This document shows, piece by piece, positions 43,935 through 53,324 of a DNA stretch of 64,000 nt; position 1 is the first letter of the stretch, and each line of letters starts with the position of its first letter. The translations under genes were made by a program, and so were the position numbers. The notes beneath the pieces were generated by a model that worked only from the letters and a program-made list of their open reading frames with translations, searched no databases and was not told the origin of the DNA. The DNA comes from Jeotgalibaca porci (GTDB taxonomy: Bacteria; Bacillota; Bacilli; Lactobacillales; Aerococcaceae), in contig NZ_CP049889.1 of the NCBI RefSeq assembly GCF_011299095.1, forward strand, positions 1,468,501-1,532,500. Reading direction: 5' to 3'.

Positions 43935-44021
43935 CTTAAAAATCTCCTTTCATATATATATAAGCAAAAAATCATGAAAAGCTTTTTTTATTTAAAAGAA
44001 ATTTTTATAAGTGTTCAACCT

Positions 44022-44049
44022 TAACTTTTTACCGTCTTAATCCGATAAA
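44022..44049 (+). promoter_or_regulatory. Sigma-28 (SigD/FliA)-like promoter
   Basis: TAAC (44022-44025), 16 bases, CCGATAAA (44042-44049). This fits the SigD consensus TAAA-N14-16-CCGATAAT with one mismatch in each box and lies 37 bases before the chemoreceptor start. Confidence 0.7.
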
Positions 44050-44086
44050 TAGATTAACTCAAACTAAGGAAAGTAGGTACTAATAA

Positions 44087-46102
44087 GTGAAAAAAAGGCA
44101 GTCAAAAACTCGTAAAGCACATACAGTAAAATTTGGTATCAAAGCAAAGTTAATTGCAATTATTATTCCAACTATCGCAACAGCCGTCGTCACAATACTG
44201 TTCCTTACTTTTAATTCATCTGAAAAAATTATTATCGATTACGGAATGAAAATGGTAGCATCAGAATCCGCCACTAGTGCCAGCAAGGTTGAAACATGGG
44301 CACAAGGTATTTTTTCTTATTTAGAAGAAGCACGAAATACACTGAAAACGGTTTCTTTTGATGAAGAAAGCGAAATGGCGTACTTAAAAACATCTTTAAA
44401 CAGAAATGAGAGCTACCCGAATGGGATTTATATAGGAGAGAGTTCAGGTAATTATATTGATCCTTCTGGTTGGGTTCCGGATGCGGATTATGATTTCAGA
44501 TCCCGGAAGTGGTATCAGGAAGGTATTGATAATGAGACGTTTACATTTGGTGCAGCTTATTTAGATGATATTTCTGAAGAATATGTGGTGAGTGCAACCA
44601 CACGTTTGAACACGGCAAGAGGACTCGCGCGCGTTGCGGCCATTGATATTGCCTTAACCGAAGTATCGGATATGATTGGTGCAATCGAACTAATGAAAAC
44701 GGGTGCAGCGATGCTAGTGGATGCGAAAACGAATACGATTATCGCTCATAGCAACCCGGATTATATTGCAACGGTAATTTCGGAAGAGAGTGAAGACCCG
44801 TTGTTCCGAAGTATATTTGAAAAAATAGCGAGTGAAGAGACAGAGACGTTTGAAACGGACATTTATTTAGCTAATCTTCAGACAATCGCAAATACGAGCT
44901 GGGTATTGGCTTCTTATGTCCCACGTTCCGAAGTTGTGAGCCAATTAAATGGATTGAGAAATACTATTATGATTATTGCTTTGGTTGCTATTATTGGGTT
45001 AATGGTGGTTATTGAAAGAACGGTTCATTTCATCATACGTCCGATTAATGAATTAACGTCTCACATCGTGCAAATAACAGAGGGTGATTTTACCGTTGTC
45101 ATCGAACCCAAAAATAACGATGAAATTACCGTCATGGGAGAACGTTTGCGTGTGTTTGTAGAAACGATGCGCCAGATGCTTGGTGGTATTACTGATACAG
45201 CAGCGCATTTGAGAAATCAGTCGCAAGAAAGCCGCAGTGTCGTTGTGAACGTGCAACAATCGACTGATATTCAATCACTCTCTATGGAACAACTGAGTGT
45301 GGCTGTTGAAGAACTGGCTAAATCAACTTTTGAAATGGTTGAACACGCGACCGGGCTTGCGACGGTTGTTTCGGAAACGAGCAGCAAAGGTTCGGAAGCG
45401 AAAGCACATATGCAGGAGACCGTTTCTGTTTCCGAACAAGGGAAAATGAATATGGATCAAATCAATGCGTCCATGACAGTTGTAGAGCAGACTGTAGCTT
45501 CTTTAATCGGGACTATTTCTGAAATCGAAACGTCGAATCATAAAATTAACAAGATCGTCGATGTCATGAGTGGTATCGCTGCTCAAACGCACCTGCTCGC
45601 ATTAAATGCCAGTATTGAAGCAGCGCGTGCGGGAGAGTCTGGACGAGGATTCGCCGTAGTGGCTGACGAAGTGCGAAAATTAGCAGAAAGCAGTTCGGAA
45701 TCGGCAAAAGGCATTTCTGAACTGATTAACGAAGTGAACAGTCAAGTGACAAGTACGATTGAAAAGAGCTCGGAAAGTGCCGAAAGCATTAAGGACAGTG
45801 CGCAACTAGTTGGTGGAGCCAGCAAAACGTTCACTGAAATTTATGACCATGTTGACGAAACCAGCCGTCTATTAAATGCAATTTTAACTCAGATAATGGA
45901 TGTGGACGAAGTGGCTAACTCTGTTGCAGCAATCACAGAAGAACAATCGGCTGGTACTGAAGAAATTGTTGCGACCATTCAGGAACTGTCCCAACAATCG
46001 CATCATATCGCAAAAGAAAATAACGGAATCGAAAAAAATGCCAGTGAAGTGCAACGCGCTGCCGAAGCTCTTGAAGCCGATTTAGCAAAATTCAAAATAT
46101 AA
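44087..46102 (+). CDS. Methyl-accepting chemotaxis protein with amino-acid-type dCache domain
   Basis: 671 residues: first helix (about 19-41), extracellular dCache domain (about 45-290), second helix (about 293-315), HAMP domain, and a cytoplasmic signalling domain with the hairpin tip ([21 protein letters not shown]). The seven residues of the described dCache amino-acid-binding motif all align with exact PctA spacing: Y135, R140, W142, Y143, Y158, D160, D187. It should therefore sense amino acids. GTG start; a sigma-28-like promoter precedes it. Confidence 0.93.
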   Translation: MKKRQSKTRKAHTVKFGIKAKLIAIIIPTIATAVVTILFLTFNSSEKIIIDYGMKMVASESATSASKVETWAQGIFSYLEEARNTLKTVSFDEESEMAYLKTSLNRNESYPNGIYIGESSGNYIDPSGWVPDADYDFRSRKWYQEGIDNETFTFGAAYLDDISEEYVVSATTRLNTARGLARVAAIDIALTEVSDMIGAIELMKTGAAMLVDAKTNTIIAHSNPDYIATVISEESEDPLFRSIFEKIASEETETFETDIYLANLQTIANTSWVLASYVPRSEVVSQLNGLRNTIMIIALVAIIGLMVVIERTVHFIIRPINELTSHIVQITEGDFTVVIEPKNNDEITVMGERLRVFVETMRQMLGGITDTAAHLRNQSQESRSVVVNVQQSTDIQSLSMEQLSVAVEELAKSTFEMVEHATGLATVVSETSSKGSEAKAHMQETVSVSEQGKMNMDQINASMTVVEQTVASLIGTISEIETSNHKINKIVDVMSGIAAQTHLLALNASIEAARAGESGRGFAVVADEVRKLAESSSESAKGISELINEVNSQVTSTIEKSSESAESIKDSAQLVGGASKTFTEIYDHVDETSRLLNAILTQIMDVDEVANSVAAITEEQSAGTEEIVATIQELSQQSHHIAKENNGIEKNASEVQRAAEALEADLAKFKI

Positions 46103-46156
46103 ATTTGGATGCCATCTGTGTTAAAATAAAGCAGATAAGCTAAAGGAAGTGATACG

Positions 46157-46669
46157 TTGAAACCACAAATTTTGCATTTGATGCCAAATATAACCGATGA
46201 AAAACGCTGGGTCGCAGAGATTACGGGGGAAGATCCGACATTCAAATTAAAGCGCGATTTCCAACCGGATGGTCCAGAAGGTGTCTGGGAGATTTATGAC
46301 GGATGGTATCAAATTCACGGCCAGGCTACCGGCGTTTCGCCATTTAATAAAGAATATGTGCATGTGCAAAATGGCAGAATGCTACGGCACTTGAATTTCC
46401 GTTATGTCTTGGCGCATTTGGAAGATATTAAAGCAGCCGAGCCGGAAAGGATGGAGCGGATGCGGCAGCAAATTTATACGATGTTGGATGAAATCAAACG
46501 CAAAGCGCCATATCAGCCTGTGGAAGAAGCGATGGAACGGCAGAAAGAGGATTGCAATATGACAGATGAACCCGATCAACTGTTGGGTGCAATTGCAATT
46601 TTGAAAAAGCGGAAAGACGCCATGATTAAGGAATACCATAAAACGTTTGAAAATTACCAAGAGTGGTAA
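46157..46669 (+). CDS. Hypothetical protein
   Basis: 170-residue soluble protein starting with TTG 46157 after AAAGGAAG. The first half has aromatic-rich beta segments (VWEIYDGWYQIHG) and the second half is helical and charged, with ERMERMRQQIYTMLDEIKRK. No membrane segment or catalytic motif is seen and I do not recognise the family. It stands alone between the chemoreceptor and a bidirectional terminator. Confidence 0.6.
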   Translation: MKPQILHLMPNITDEKRWVAEITGEDPTFKLKRDFQPDGPEGVWEIYDGWYQIHGQATGVSPFNKEYVHVQNGRMLRHLNFRYVLAHLEDIKAAEPERMERMRQQIYTMLDEIKRKAPYQPVEEAMERQKEDCNMTDEPDQLLGAIAILKKRKDAMIKEYHKTFENYQEW

Positions 46670-46671
46670 AC

Positions 46672-46722
46672 AAAAAAGTGCACGCCTCAACGGATCTAAA
46701 TCCGGCGAAGCGTGCACTTTTT
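46672..46722. terminator. Bidirectional terminator (gene and tRNA)
   Basis: AAAAAGTGCACGC pairs with GCGTGCACTTTTT, with an inner CGGAT/ATCCG stem. On the minus strand it ends the tRNA transcript. Confidence 0.9.
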
Positions 46723-46728
46723 ATATAA

Positions 46729-46800
46729 TGGGCCGTACTGGGTTCGAACCAGTGACCTCTTCCTTGTCGAGGAAGCATTCTCCCACTGAACTAACGGCCC
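46729..46800 (-). tRNA. tRNA, anticodon GAC (Val) with C33
   Basis: A full cloverleaf can be drawn: acceptor GGGCCGT/ACGGCCC, D-arm GTTC/GAAT, anticodon stem CTTCC/GGAAG with loop TCGACAA, T-arm ACTGG-TTCGAAC-CCAGT, discriminator A. The anticodon read from the loop is GAC. Position 33 is C instead of the nearly universal U. The 3' CCA is not encoded; TTATAT follows directly. The gene is single, with a terminator straight after it. The identity should be taken with care because of the odd loop. Confidence 0.8.
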
Positions 46801-46929
46801 GTTTTTTTGGGGGTAATGATTCTATTATACGCTGACCTTTAAAGGAAAGTCAATATTCCATCCAAACGTTGCCATGCTCAAAAAAAAGGCTATAATTAAT
46901 AGAGTTGATTAGAATCGAGGAGGTAGGAA

Positions 46930-48438
46930 ATGAATAAAATAGGATTTGATTCAAAAAAGTACATCGAAGAACAGACACGTTATATTTCTGAACGCGTCAA
47001 TGATTACGATAAACTTTATCTAGAATTCGGTGGGAAATTAATTGGCGATAAACATGCAAAAAGGGTCCTACCTGGTTTCGATGAAGATGCGAAATTAAAA
47101 ATTTTACAACGCTTGGCAGATAAATCCGAGATCGTGATTTGTGTGTATGCGGGCGATATCGAACGTAATAAAATTCGTGGGGATTACGGCATTACATATG
47201 ATATGGAAGTCTTCCGCTTAATCGATGAATTCCGTGAGTACGGCCTTTTGGTAAACAGTGTTGTGATTACACGTTACCACGGCCAACCAAACACCAAACT
47301 GTTTATCAATAAACTAGAAAAACGCGATATCAAGGTATACCGTCACCAAAGTATCGACGGCTATCCATCTAATATTGAAATGATAGTGAGTGAAGAAGGG
47401 TTCGGTTCGAATCCATATATTGAAACAACGCGCCCGATTGTTGTTATGACAGCTCCAGGTGGTGGTAGTGGGAAATTGGCGACATGCTTGAACCAACTGT
47501 ATCACGAAAATCAAATGGGCCGGACTGCCGGTTATTCCAAGTTCGAGACTTTCCCGGTTTGGAATGTACCATTGAAGCATCCGTTGAACATGGCCTATGA
47601 AGCAGCGACGGTTGATTTGAGAGATGTAAATATGATTGATAACTTCCACTTTGAGAAATATAACGAGGTAGCAGTTAACTATAACCGCGATATTGAGATT
47701 TTTCCGGTCATCAAACGTATTATTGAAAAAATTACGCAAAAAGAATCTGTCTATCAATCGCCAACGGACATGGGTGTGAACCGGGTTGGATTTGGTATCG
47801 TGGATGATGAAGTCGTGCGTGCTGCATCCAAGCAAGAAATAATCCGTCGAAGCTTTGCGATTGAATCTGATTTCAAAAAAGGTCTTCTAAGTGAAGATGT
47901 TGTGTATCGGATGAAAATATTGTTGGATGAAGCGGAACTGACACCAACGGACCGTCTTTCTGTTCAACCAGCTCGAGATTATGCCGATGAATGCCGTAAA
48001 CGCTTTGAGACAAACGATACACAGGCAGTTATTGCATTTGAATTGAATGATGGTCAAATTGTTACCGGACGGACATCCAATCTGATGGATTCCTCATCTG
48101 CAGCGATTTTGAACTCGATTAAAAAATTGGCAAATGTCGGCGATGAAATTCCATTGCTGTCGTTGACTATTCTTGAAACGATTCAAAAAACGAAATCGGA
48201 TGTCTTGCATAATCGTCGTCCCATTTTAAATGCGAATGAAATACTGATTGCCCTTGCCATCAGTGCCGTAACCAATCCGACAGCACAACTTTGCTATAAC
48301 AAGTTATCTGAGCTGGAAGGTGTGCAAGCACACTCAACAGTTATGTTGAAAAAAGATGACGAACAAATATTACGTAACTTGGGAATTGATATTACCAGCG
48401 ACGCACAATACCCATCAGAAAACCTTTATTACATATAA
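46930..48438 (+). CDS. DUF1846 family protein
   Basis: 502-residue member of DUF1846, widespread in Firmicutes and of unknown function. Conserved segments are [20 protein letters not shown] at the start, LYLEFGGKL, the glycine-rich loop [20 protein letters not shown] and [14 protein letters not shown]. The glycine-rich loop suggests nucleotide binding. GGAGG precedes the ATG, and it is monocistronic with its own terminator. Confidence 0.92.
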   Translation: MNKIGFDSKKYIEEQTRYISERVNDYDKLYLEFGGKLIGDKHAKRVLPGFDEDAKLKILQRLADKSEIVICVYAGDIERNKIRGDYGITYDMEVFRLIDEFREYGLLVNSVVITRYHGQPNTKLFINKLEKRDIKVYRHQSIDGYPSNIEMIVSEEGFGSNPYIETTRPIVVMTAPGGGSGKLATCLNQLYHENQMGRTAGYSKFETFPVWNVPLKHPLNMAYEAATVDLRDVNMIDNFHFEKYNEVAVNYNRDIEIFPVIKRIIEKITQKESVYQSPTDMGVNRVGFGIVDDEVVRAASKQEIIRRSFAIESDFKKGLLSEDVVYRMKILLDEAELTPTDRLSVQPARDYADECRKRFETNDTQAVIAFELNDGQIVTGRTSNLMDSSSAAILNSIKKLANVGDEIPLLSLTILETIQKTKSDVLHNRRPILNANEILIALAISAVTNPTAQLCYNKLSELEGVQAHSTVMLKKDDEQILRNLGIDITSDAQYPSENLYYI

Positions 48439-48443
48439 TCAAT

Positions 48444-48474
48444 AATGGAGTGCTGTGTAGAGGCACTCCATTTT
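48444..48474 (+). terminator. Rho-independent terminator
   Basis: AATGGAGTGC pairs with GGCACTCCATT, ending in TTTT. Confidence 0.75.
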
Positions 48475-48516
48475 CTGTTATAATAAACAAAACATACTAT
48501 TATGAAGAGGTGTCCA

Positions 48517-48978
48517 ATGACATTATCATTTGAAGAAAAACAAGCAATTTTTGACAGCTACACAGAATTAGAAGCAGCACCGGTTTCTTTGAAACGGTTC
48601 AATTATCATTTCAAAGACAGCGCTGTAGAAAAGACAGTTTTGGTTCGCCATTTGCATCCAAACGGAAACGCATGGATTTACGCAGGTTATTTACCAAAAG
48701 AAGAAACACAAAAAGGCTATGTTTCCGTTCTGGAAGCAGATGAAGCAGCTTTGCGGGAATGGGTCGATAAAGCAATCGCACATTTGAAAAAAACTGTCGA
48801 TGGCTATGAGGACGGCTACTCCGAGTTATGGTTTGATGCGCAAGGAGATGCCTTACGTCTGACATATGAAAATCCAGTGTGGTCTGTTACGCTTGCCGAT
48901 GGCCAAGTAGAAGGAATCTTTAAAACGAAAGAAGCAGGAGAAGGTTACTTGCATGATGAAGGGTTTGAGAAAGGTTAA
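48517..48978 (+). CDS. Hypothetical protein
   Basis: 153-residue acidic protein; ATG 48517 follows GAAGAGG. Segments such as VLVRHLHPNGNAWIYAGYL and a repeated GY.SV.E pattern suggest an alpha/beta fold. No motif, signal peptide or membrane helix is seen. The nuclease gene starts 2 bases after its stop, so the two are translated from one message. The function is unknown; a link to the nuclease is possible. Confidence 0.6.
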   Translation: MTLSFEEKQAIFDSYTELEAAPVSLKRFNYHFKDSAVEKTVLVRHLHPNGNAWIYAGYLPKEETQKGYVSVLEADEAALREWVDKAIAHLKKTVDGYEDGYSELWFDAQGDALRLTYENPVWSVTLADGQVEGIFKTKEAGEGYLHDEGFEKG

Positions 48979-48980
48979 AA

Positions 48981-49727
48981 ATGACAAGAAGTAGAAAAAA
49001 GAAAGACGAAATAGATGTAAATTTAAAAGTGATATCTAGTGTATTGACGGTTGCAGCCACACTGTTTATCTTCTTAACGCAGCCGTTGCCGGTTATACAT
49101 AACTTTGTCGAATCACTTTTGATGACACAGACGATTCCAGAATCCGAACTGACATACTTAGAGTATGACGGTGTCAATCAAGTCATCGAAGTGAACGACA
49201 ACATGCCTGAGTTTTCAGAAGATGAATTATCATTGGAAGACGGCAGTTGGCAGGCATTTACAGAACTGGACCGCTTAAACCGAGTGGGTCCGGCTCACGC
49301 TATGTTGGGAGTCGATCTGTTTCCAACTGAAGAGCGTGTGGGCTTATATATCGATCCGACTGGTTGGAAACAAAAGAAACTGGCTAACGGACAATGGTTA
49401 TATAACCGCAGTCATTTAATTGGTTTCCAACTAACCGGAGAGAACAACAATATCCGTAATTTAATGACGGGAACACGAAGTCTGAACAACCCCAATATGT
49501 TACGGTTCGAAAACGATATTGCTTATTATTTGAAGCAGACGAAAAACCACGTGCGTTATATGGTCCGCCCGATTTTCAGAGATGAAGAAAAAGTGGCCCG
49601 TGGTGTACAGTTGATGGCTCAGTCGGTTGAAGATGAAGGCTTGCGTTTTAATGTCTATATCTTCAACGTCCAAGAAGGTTATGAGATTAATTACAGTGAT
49701 GGTTCCAGCAAGAAAGTGGCAAAATAG
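48981..49727 (+). CDS. Membrane-anchored DNA/RNA non-specific endonuclease (EndA/Sda-like)
   Basis: 248 residues with one N-terminal membrane helix (about 17-39) as an anchor or signal, then a His-Asn nuclease domain. The catalytic His is in YNRSHLIGFQL, and the metal-binding Asn lies in ENNNIRNLMTGTRSLN. This is the form seen in streptococcal cell-surface DNases. It should degrade extracellular DNA or RNA. No competence genes are near. It follows the small hypothetical gene in one operon. Confidence 0.9.
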   Translation: MTRSRKKKDEIDVNLKVISSVLTVAATLFIFLTQPLPVIHNFVESLLMTQTIPESELTYLEYDGVNQVIEVNDNMPEFSEDELSLEDGSWQAFTELDRLNRVGPAHAMLGVDLFPTEERVGLYIDPTGWKQKKLANGQWLYNRSHLIGFQLTGENNNIRNLMTGTRSLNNPNMLRFENDIAYYLKQTKNHVRYMVRPIFRDEEKVARGVQLMAQSVEDEGLRFNVYIFNVQEGYEINYSDGSSKKVAK

Positions 49728-49760
49728 CAAAATTAGAACGGAATCAGAGGAGGAATCGCG

Positions 49761-50081
49761 ATGAAACTAACGCTACGTCCGCACACGCTATTGGGGAAAA
49801 TATCAGCATGTGGAATTTTATACTTTATTATAAGCTGGGTGTTGGTCGCGCTGTTGCAGCCGCGATTGGGAGGCCCAATTGGTCAACCGAACAGTTTTGA
49901 TTGGTTAATGATTTTCTTTGCTTTAACAGGTATTTTAGGTGTCTTTTTAAGTTTAGTGGGGAATCTCATTGCTTTGGTGTGGCTCGAGGATCGCTCGTTG
50001 CTAGGGTTCCTGGCCTTTGTTATTTCAATACCCATTGCCGTGTTGTTGGCAGGTTTTTTGCTGAGCCATTTTATGGGGTAG
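49761..50081 (+). CDS. Small membrane protein, three predicted helices
   Basis: 106-residue hydrophobic protein with helices at about 14-32, 48-68 and 78-100. It has AGGAGG in front of the ATG and lies 33 bases after the nuclease gene. No family is recognised. It may be the last gene of the nuclease operon, given the shared strand and the terminator after it. Confidence 0.6.
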   Translation: MKLTLRPHTLLGKISACGILYFIISWVLVALLQPRLGGPIGQPNSFDWLMIFFALTGILGVFLSLVGNLIALVWLEDRSLLGFLAFVISIPIAVLLAGFLLSHFMG

Positions 50082-50114
50082 GCTCAAAAAATCTTGAGTT
50101 TTATACTTACACAT

Positions 50115-50163
50115 AAAAAAGGAAGAGGTCCGGGAGTTATTTCCCCGATCCCTTCCTTTTTTT
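50115..50163. terminator. Bidirectional terminator
   Basis: AAAAAAGGAAG and the complementary CTTCCTTTTTTT flank an inner, partly paired region. It overlaps the last two bases of the crp/fnr-like gene. Confidence 0.8.
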
Positions 50164-50839
50164 ACCCGAGTAACAATTCATCGGCATCCATAATCGCAAT
50201 CTCTCTGTTCGAAATGTGTCGAATTAAACCGCGGTCTTCCATTGCCCCAAGTTTTCGACTGATTGTTTCAGGTGTTGTCCCCAAGAATGAAGCTAAATCT
50301 TTTTTAGTCATCGGTAACGTAGCAATGTTTGAACCTTCTTCCAACAATTCCACGAGGAACATCGCTAAACGATTTTCCACTTTTTCAGTTGCGACAAGTG
50401 TTGTCTGACGTTCAGATTGTTCCAAACGATTGGAAAATTCCGCTAATATTTTCAATGAAATAGCAGGATAAGTGGCCAACAAAGGCTGTAAATCATCTTT
50501 GGTGATAACGCAAACAGCCGTATCGCGCGTCGCTTCTGCGAACGAATCATGAAGCGAAGAGCGGAATAAAGCCATTTCTCCGGTGAAGTCGCCAGGTCCC
50601 AGAAAGCGAACTAACTGTTCTTTACCGTTTTCTGTCAAACGATAAATCCGCACAAATCCTTTATGCACAATATATAAAGAATCGGATTCATCCAGAGGCT
50701 GATAAAGGCGTTCACCTTTTTTAAAGCGTCGGGTGTGAGCAGTTGCTGAAATTTCGTCCATTTGTTCTTTTTCTAAGTGGTTGAAGATCGGTACAAGCGA
50801 GACACACGAATGAACGTGGTCGCGTGAATGTTTAGACAC
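50162..50839 (-). CDS. Crp/Fnr family transcriptional regulator
   Basis: 225 residues: an N-terminal cyclic-nucleotide-binding-like beta-barrel (about 15-130) and a C-terminal winged helix (TKKDLASFLGTTPETISRKLGAM). The N-terminus has SCVSLVPIFNHL, as in Fnr-like proteins of Lactobacillales, but not a full set of four cysteines, so a standard Fnr [4Fe-4S] cluster is not expected. GTG 50839 is chosen since AAGGAG lies 8 bases upstream and overlaps the earlier GTG. It may control the DUF1858-DUF438 genes 2.5 kb away. Confidence 0.85.
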   Translation of the reverse strand: MSKHSRDHVHSCVSLVPIFNHLEKEQMDEISATAHTRRFKKGERLYQPLDESDSLYIVHKGFVRIYRLTENGKEQLVRFLGPGDFTGEMALFRSSLHDSFAEATRDTAVCVITKDDLQPLLATYPAISLKILAEFSNRLEQSERQTTLVATEKVENRLAMFLVELLEEGSNIATLPMTKKDLASFLGTTPETISRKLGAMEDRGLIRHISNREIAIMDADELLLG

Positions 50840-50861
50840 CTTATTCACTCCTTAAGTGATT

Positions 50862-51182
50862 TCAATTTAGTTTAACGGCGGTTCCACTGCAAGTCACCAT
50901 AATCATACCGTTATCCGCACCAAGAGTTTCATAATCCATCTTTACACCGATAACGGCGTCTGCACCTAAATCAAGGGCACGACTCTCCATTTCAGTTAGA
51001 GCTTGTTCACGCGCCATAACGATTTCTTCCTCGTAACCTTGCGAGCGGCCACCAAAAAAGTTCCGCATCCCTGCACCGATATCTTTCATAAAATTAATTC
51101 CGGAAATAACTTCGCCAAAAACAACATCTTCATAGGATACGATTGTTCTACCTTCAATACTATTTGTAGTTGTGATAATCAT
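50862..51182 (-). CDS. YbjQ/UPF0145 family protein
   Basis: 106-residue heavy-metal-binding-like domain, UPF0145/YbjQ. Typical are [25 protein letters not shown] at the start, [21 protein letters not shown] and VTCSGTAV near the end. The family forms pentameric rings; the role is unknown. It lies 22 bases upstream of the crp/fnr gene on the same strand. Its start is 76 bases from the LexA-like box of the divergent gene. Confidence 0.9.
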   Translation of the reverse strand: MIITTTNSIEGRTIVSYEDVVFGEVISGINFMKDIGAGMRNFFGGRSQGYEEEIVMAREQALTEMESRALDLGADAVIGVKMDYETLGADNGMIMVTCSGTAVKLN

Positions 51183-51247
51183 ACGAACGCCTCCTTAAAT
51201 TTGGTTGAATCTGTTAAAATTATACCATATCCTTTCTAGTTGTTCGC

Positions 51248-51277
51248 TTGACAAGCGTGAACGTATGTTCGTATAAT
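51248..51277 (+). promoter_or_regulatory. Promoter with LexA (SOS) box between -35 and -10
   Basis: TTGACA (51248-51253), 18 bases, TATAAT (51272-51277). TGAACGTATGTTCG at 51258-51271 matches the Gram-positive LexA box CGAAC-N4-GTTCG at 9 of 10 fixed positions and fills the spacer. Confidence 0.85.
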
Positions 51278-51303
51278 GAGAACGAAGAAATGAGGTGCGG
51301 AAA

Positions 51304-51540
51304 ATGGAAGGGAAATGGTGTTTGCAAGGGAAGGTCGAAAAAATAAAAGTTTTGAAACTGGAAGAGATGCCGCTTGTGCGGTTCACATTGACAGATGAAC
51401 GTGAGACAAGAGAGAATTGTCTCATCAAAAACCATTCACTCAATTTCCTTTTCCAGGTCACCGAGGGTAAATCGATTGTCATTTATGGCAAACGCAATAA
51501 TCATAATCAATTCGTGGTACACAAATATCATGTGAACTGA
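51304..51540 (+). CDS. Small SOS-controlled protein, possible OB fold
   Basis: 78-residue protein behind a near-consensus promoter that carries a LexA box. The pattern of strands (WCLQGKVEKIKVLK, VRFTLTD, SIVIYGKR, FVVHKYHVN) resembles a single-stranded nucleic-acid-binding OB fold, like a short PriB/SSB-type protein; this is inferred from pattern only. ATG 51304 follows GAGGTG. The NUDIX gene begins 15 bases after its stop and is likely co-induced by DNA damage. Confidence 0.7.
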   Translation: MEGKWCLQGKVEKIKVLKLEEMPLVRFTLTDERETRENCLIKNHSLNFLFQVTEGKSIVIYGKRNNHNQFVVHKYHVN

Positions 51541-51555
51541 AGGAGTCGGGAGACA

Positions 51556-52122
51556 ATGAATTATCGCCAGGAAATAATGGATTTTGAACCTTACAACGAA
51601 CAGGAAAGAACAGATAAAGCCCGCATGCTCGAATACATCGATGTAGTGCAAGATATTTTAATCCGTGACAGTACCGCTGCTCACTTCACAGCGTCTGCTT
51701 GGATTGTAAACGAAGACTATACAAAAACAGTGATGGTCTATCATAATATCTACGATTCTTGGGCTTGGACGGGTGGACACGTTGACGGGGACAGTAACTT
51801 CTTACGGGTCGCTTTGAAGGAAGCCGAAGAAGAAACAGGTCTGAAGGATTTAACGCCTGTGTCGGAAGAAATTTATGGCCTGGAAATACTCGAAGTTCCC
51901 GCCCATATGAAAAATGGGCAACATATCCGTCCGCACTTACACTTAAACGTGACATACTTATTGCAGGCGTCAGAATCGGGTGCATTAACGATTAAACCGG
52001 ACGAAAATAGTGCGGTCGCTTGGATGGCGTTGGCTGAAGCAGTAGCTAAAACATCTGAATCGGAAATGAAGCCGATTTATCAGAAATTAAACGATAAATT
52101 ACCAAAAAACGGGCAATCTTAA
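51556..52122 (+). CDS. NUDIX hydrolase
   Basis: 188-residue NUDIX protein. The NUDIX helix is GGHVDGDSNFLRVALKEAEEETGL (split: GGHVDGDSNFLR and VALKEAEEETGL), a slightly relaxed form of GX5EX7REUXEEXGU with Asp for the first Glu and Lys for Arg. The Glu residues for metal binding are kept. It may clear damaged nucleotides, matching its place behind an SOS-controlled gene. Its stop overlaps the convergent DUF438 gene by 4 bases. Confidence 0.85.
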   Translation: MNYRQEIMDFEPYNEQERTDKARMLEYIDVVQDILIRDSTAAHFTASAWIVNEDYTKTVMVYHNIYDSWAWTGGHVDGDSNFLRVALKEAEEETGLKDLTPVSEEIYGLEILEVPAHMKNGQHIRPHLHLNVTYLLQASESGALTIKPDENSAVAWMALAEAVAKTSESEMKPIYQKLNDKLPKNGQS

Positions 52123-52138
52123 TCGATTGTCCGTTTTT
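52104..52138. terminator. Bidirectional terminator inside both gene ends
   Basis: AAAAACGGGCAATC pairs with GATTGTCCGTTTTT. It spans the overlapping stop codons of the NUDIX and DUF438 genes. Confidence 0.85.
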
Positions 52139-53324
52139 CTTCATCAATATCAATAATGTGTTGGATATCTTGTACCCATTCCAATGTTCCCATGTATGAA
52201 CCATCGTCATCACGAACAGCTGCATACGTCACCATGACATACGTGCCGCGCGTCTGAAACCACAATGTTTCAATGTCTTTCGTACCCGCTTTAAAATCAG
52301 CAATCAACTTGCGAACGATTGATTGGCTCTTTGGCGGGTGACAGTTATAAACTTCGCGCCCAATAGCGTTTCGCGTACGTGGGAATAGCTTCCGTCCAGG
52401 TGTTTCATTGAAATATTTGACAATATCATTGGCATCAATAAAGGTTAGTTCCAATGGTTGCAAGTCCAAAATTTTACGCAATTCTTTCTGTGTCAAATAC
52501 CCAAGACCCAAATCAATATTGCCAGATTCAACGCTGGCATCCACAACTTCACGTTTTGGTTCCCATTTTTTATCTGGTTTAACGATACAGTAGCCAATTT
52601 CATCCGACTCCGCGGCAATTGAAATCCAGTCATCTTCGTTAAAGAATGGCATAATCATCGGTAACATGATTTCTTCTTCTTTAACAATCATTTCTTCGAC
52701 TTCATATTTAGCCGGTTCGAAATCTATCCCATCTAAATCATCGTTTTCAATACGTGTACGGAAATCTTTGATCAGCTCACGAATTTCATCATCTACGCCC
52801 CACATAACTTTAGGCGGCGCAGTCATGCCATAACGTTCCATAATGGGGAAATAGGAATTTTCTTTTCGTGCGTAATGCTTATCGATTTCCCACAGCATAT
52901 CCAGTTGCATCAGCAATCCTTTTTTCAATTGCGCGTCGGGTGAATCTAAGTAAACTTTCAATAAGTTCACAATCTTATCCATCGTACTTTCTAATGCCAG
53001 GTTCTCTTCTTTCAAAACACGAACGGGATGACCCGGGCTGTCGAATCCTTCACCTTGCTCGTAGACGGCTTCGATTGAGCCATTGAAAAGGGATGCGTGG
53101 ACGTTACACAAACGCATGATTTCCTCAGCTTCAATTCCTTCACCCATCAAACGGCGTTCCATAACGGATATTTCAAAGGCACTCACAGTACCGAAATGTT
53201 CTTTAAATTCTTTTTTAATCACTTCTTGATCTTCATCAGCATGAAGCCGTAAGATCAAATCTTTTAAAATAGCTTGGCGTGCTTCAAAATCTTTAGAACG
53301 TTTATTCTTTAATTCTTCAATCAC
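52119..53324 (-). CDS. DUF438-hemerythrin-PAS protein
   Basis: 401 residues in three parts: an N-terminal DUF438 domain (about 1-90), a hemerythrin-like His/Glu helical domain (about 95-235; HPVRVLKEEN, EIDKHYARKENSYFP, IVKEEEIMLPMIMPFF) and a C-terminal PAS-like domain (about 275-395). Such proteins are placed in sensing or repair of nitric-oxide damage to iron centres. GTG 53324 overlaps the TGA of the DUF1858 gene (GTGA), so translation is coupled. Confidence 0.9.
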   Translation of the reverse strand: MIEELKNKRSKDFEARQAILKDLILRLHADEDQEVIKKEFKEHFGTVSAFEISVMERRLMGEGIEAEEIMRLCNVHASLFNGSIEAVYEQGEGFDSPGHPVRVLKEENLALESTMDKIVNLLKVYLDSPDAQLKKGLLMQLDMLWEIDKHYARKENSYFPIMERYGMTAPPKVMWGVDDEIRELIKDFRTRIENDDLDGIDFEPAKYEVEEMIVKEEEIMLPMIMPFFNEDDWISIAAESDEIGYCIVKPDKKWEPKREVVDASVESGNIDLGLGYLTQKELRKILDLQPLELTFIDANDIVKYFNETPGRKLFPRTRNAIGREVYNCHPPKSQSIVRKLIADFKAGTKDIETLWFQTRGTYVMVTYAAVRDDDGSYMGTLEWVQDIQHIIDIDEEKRTID

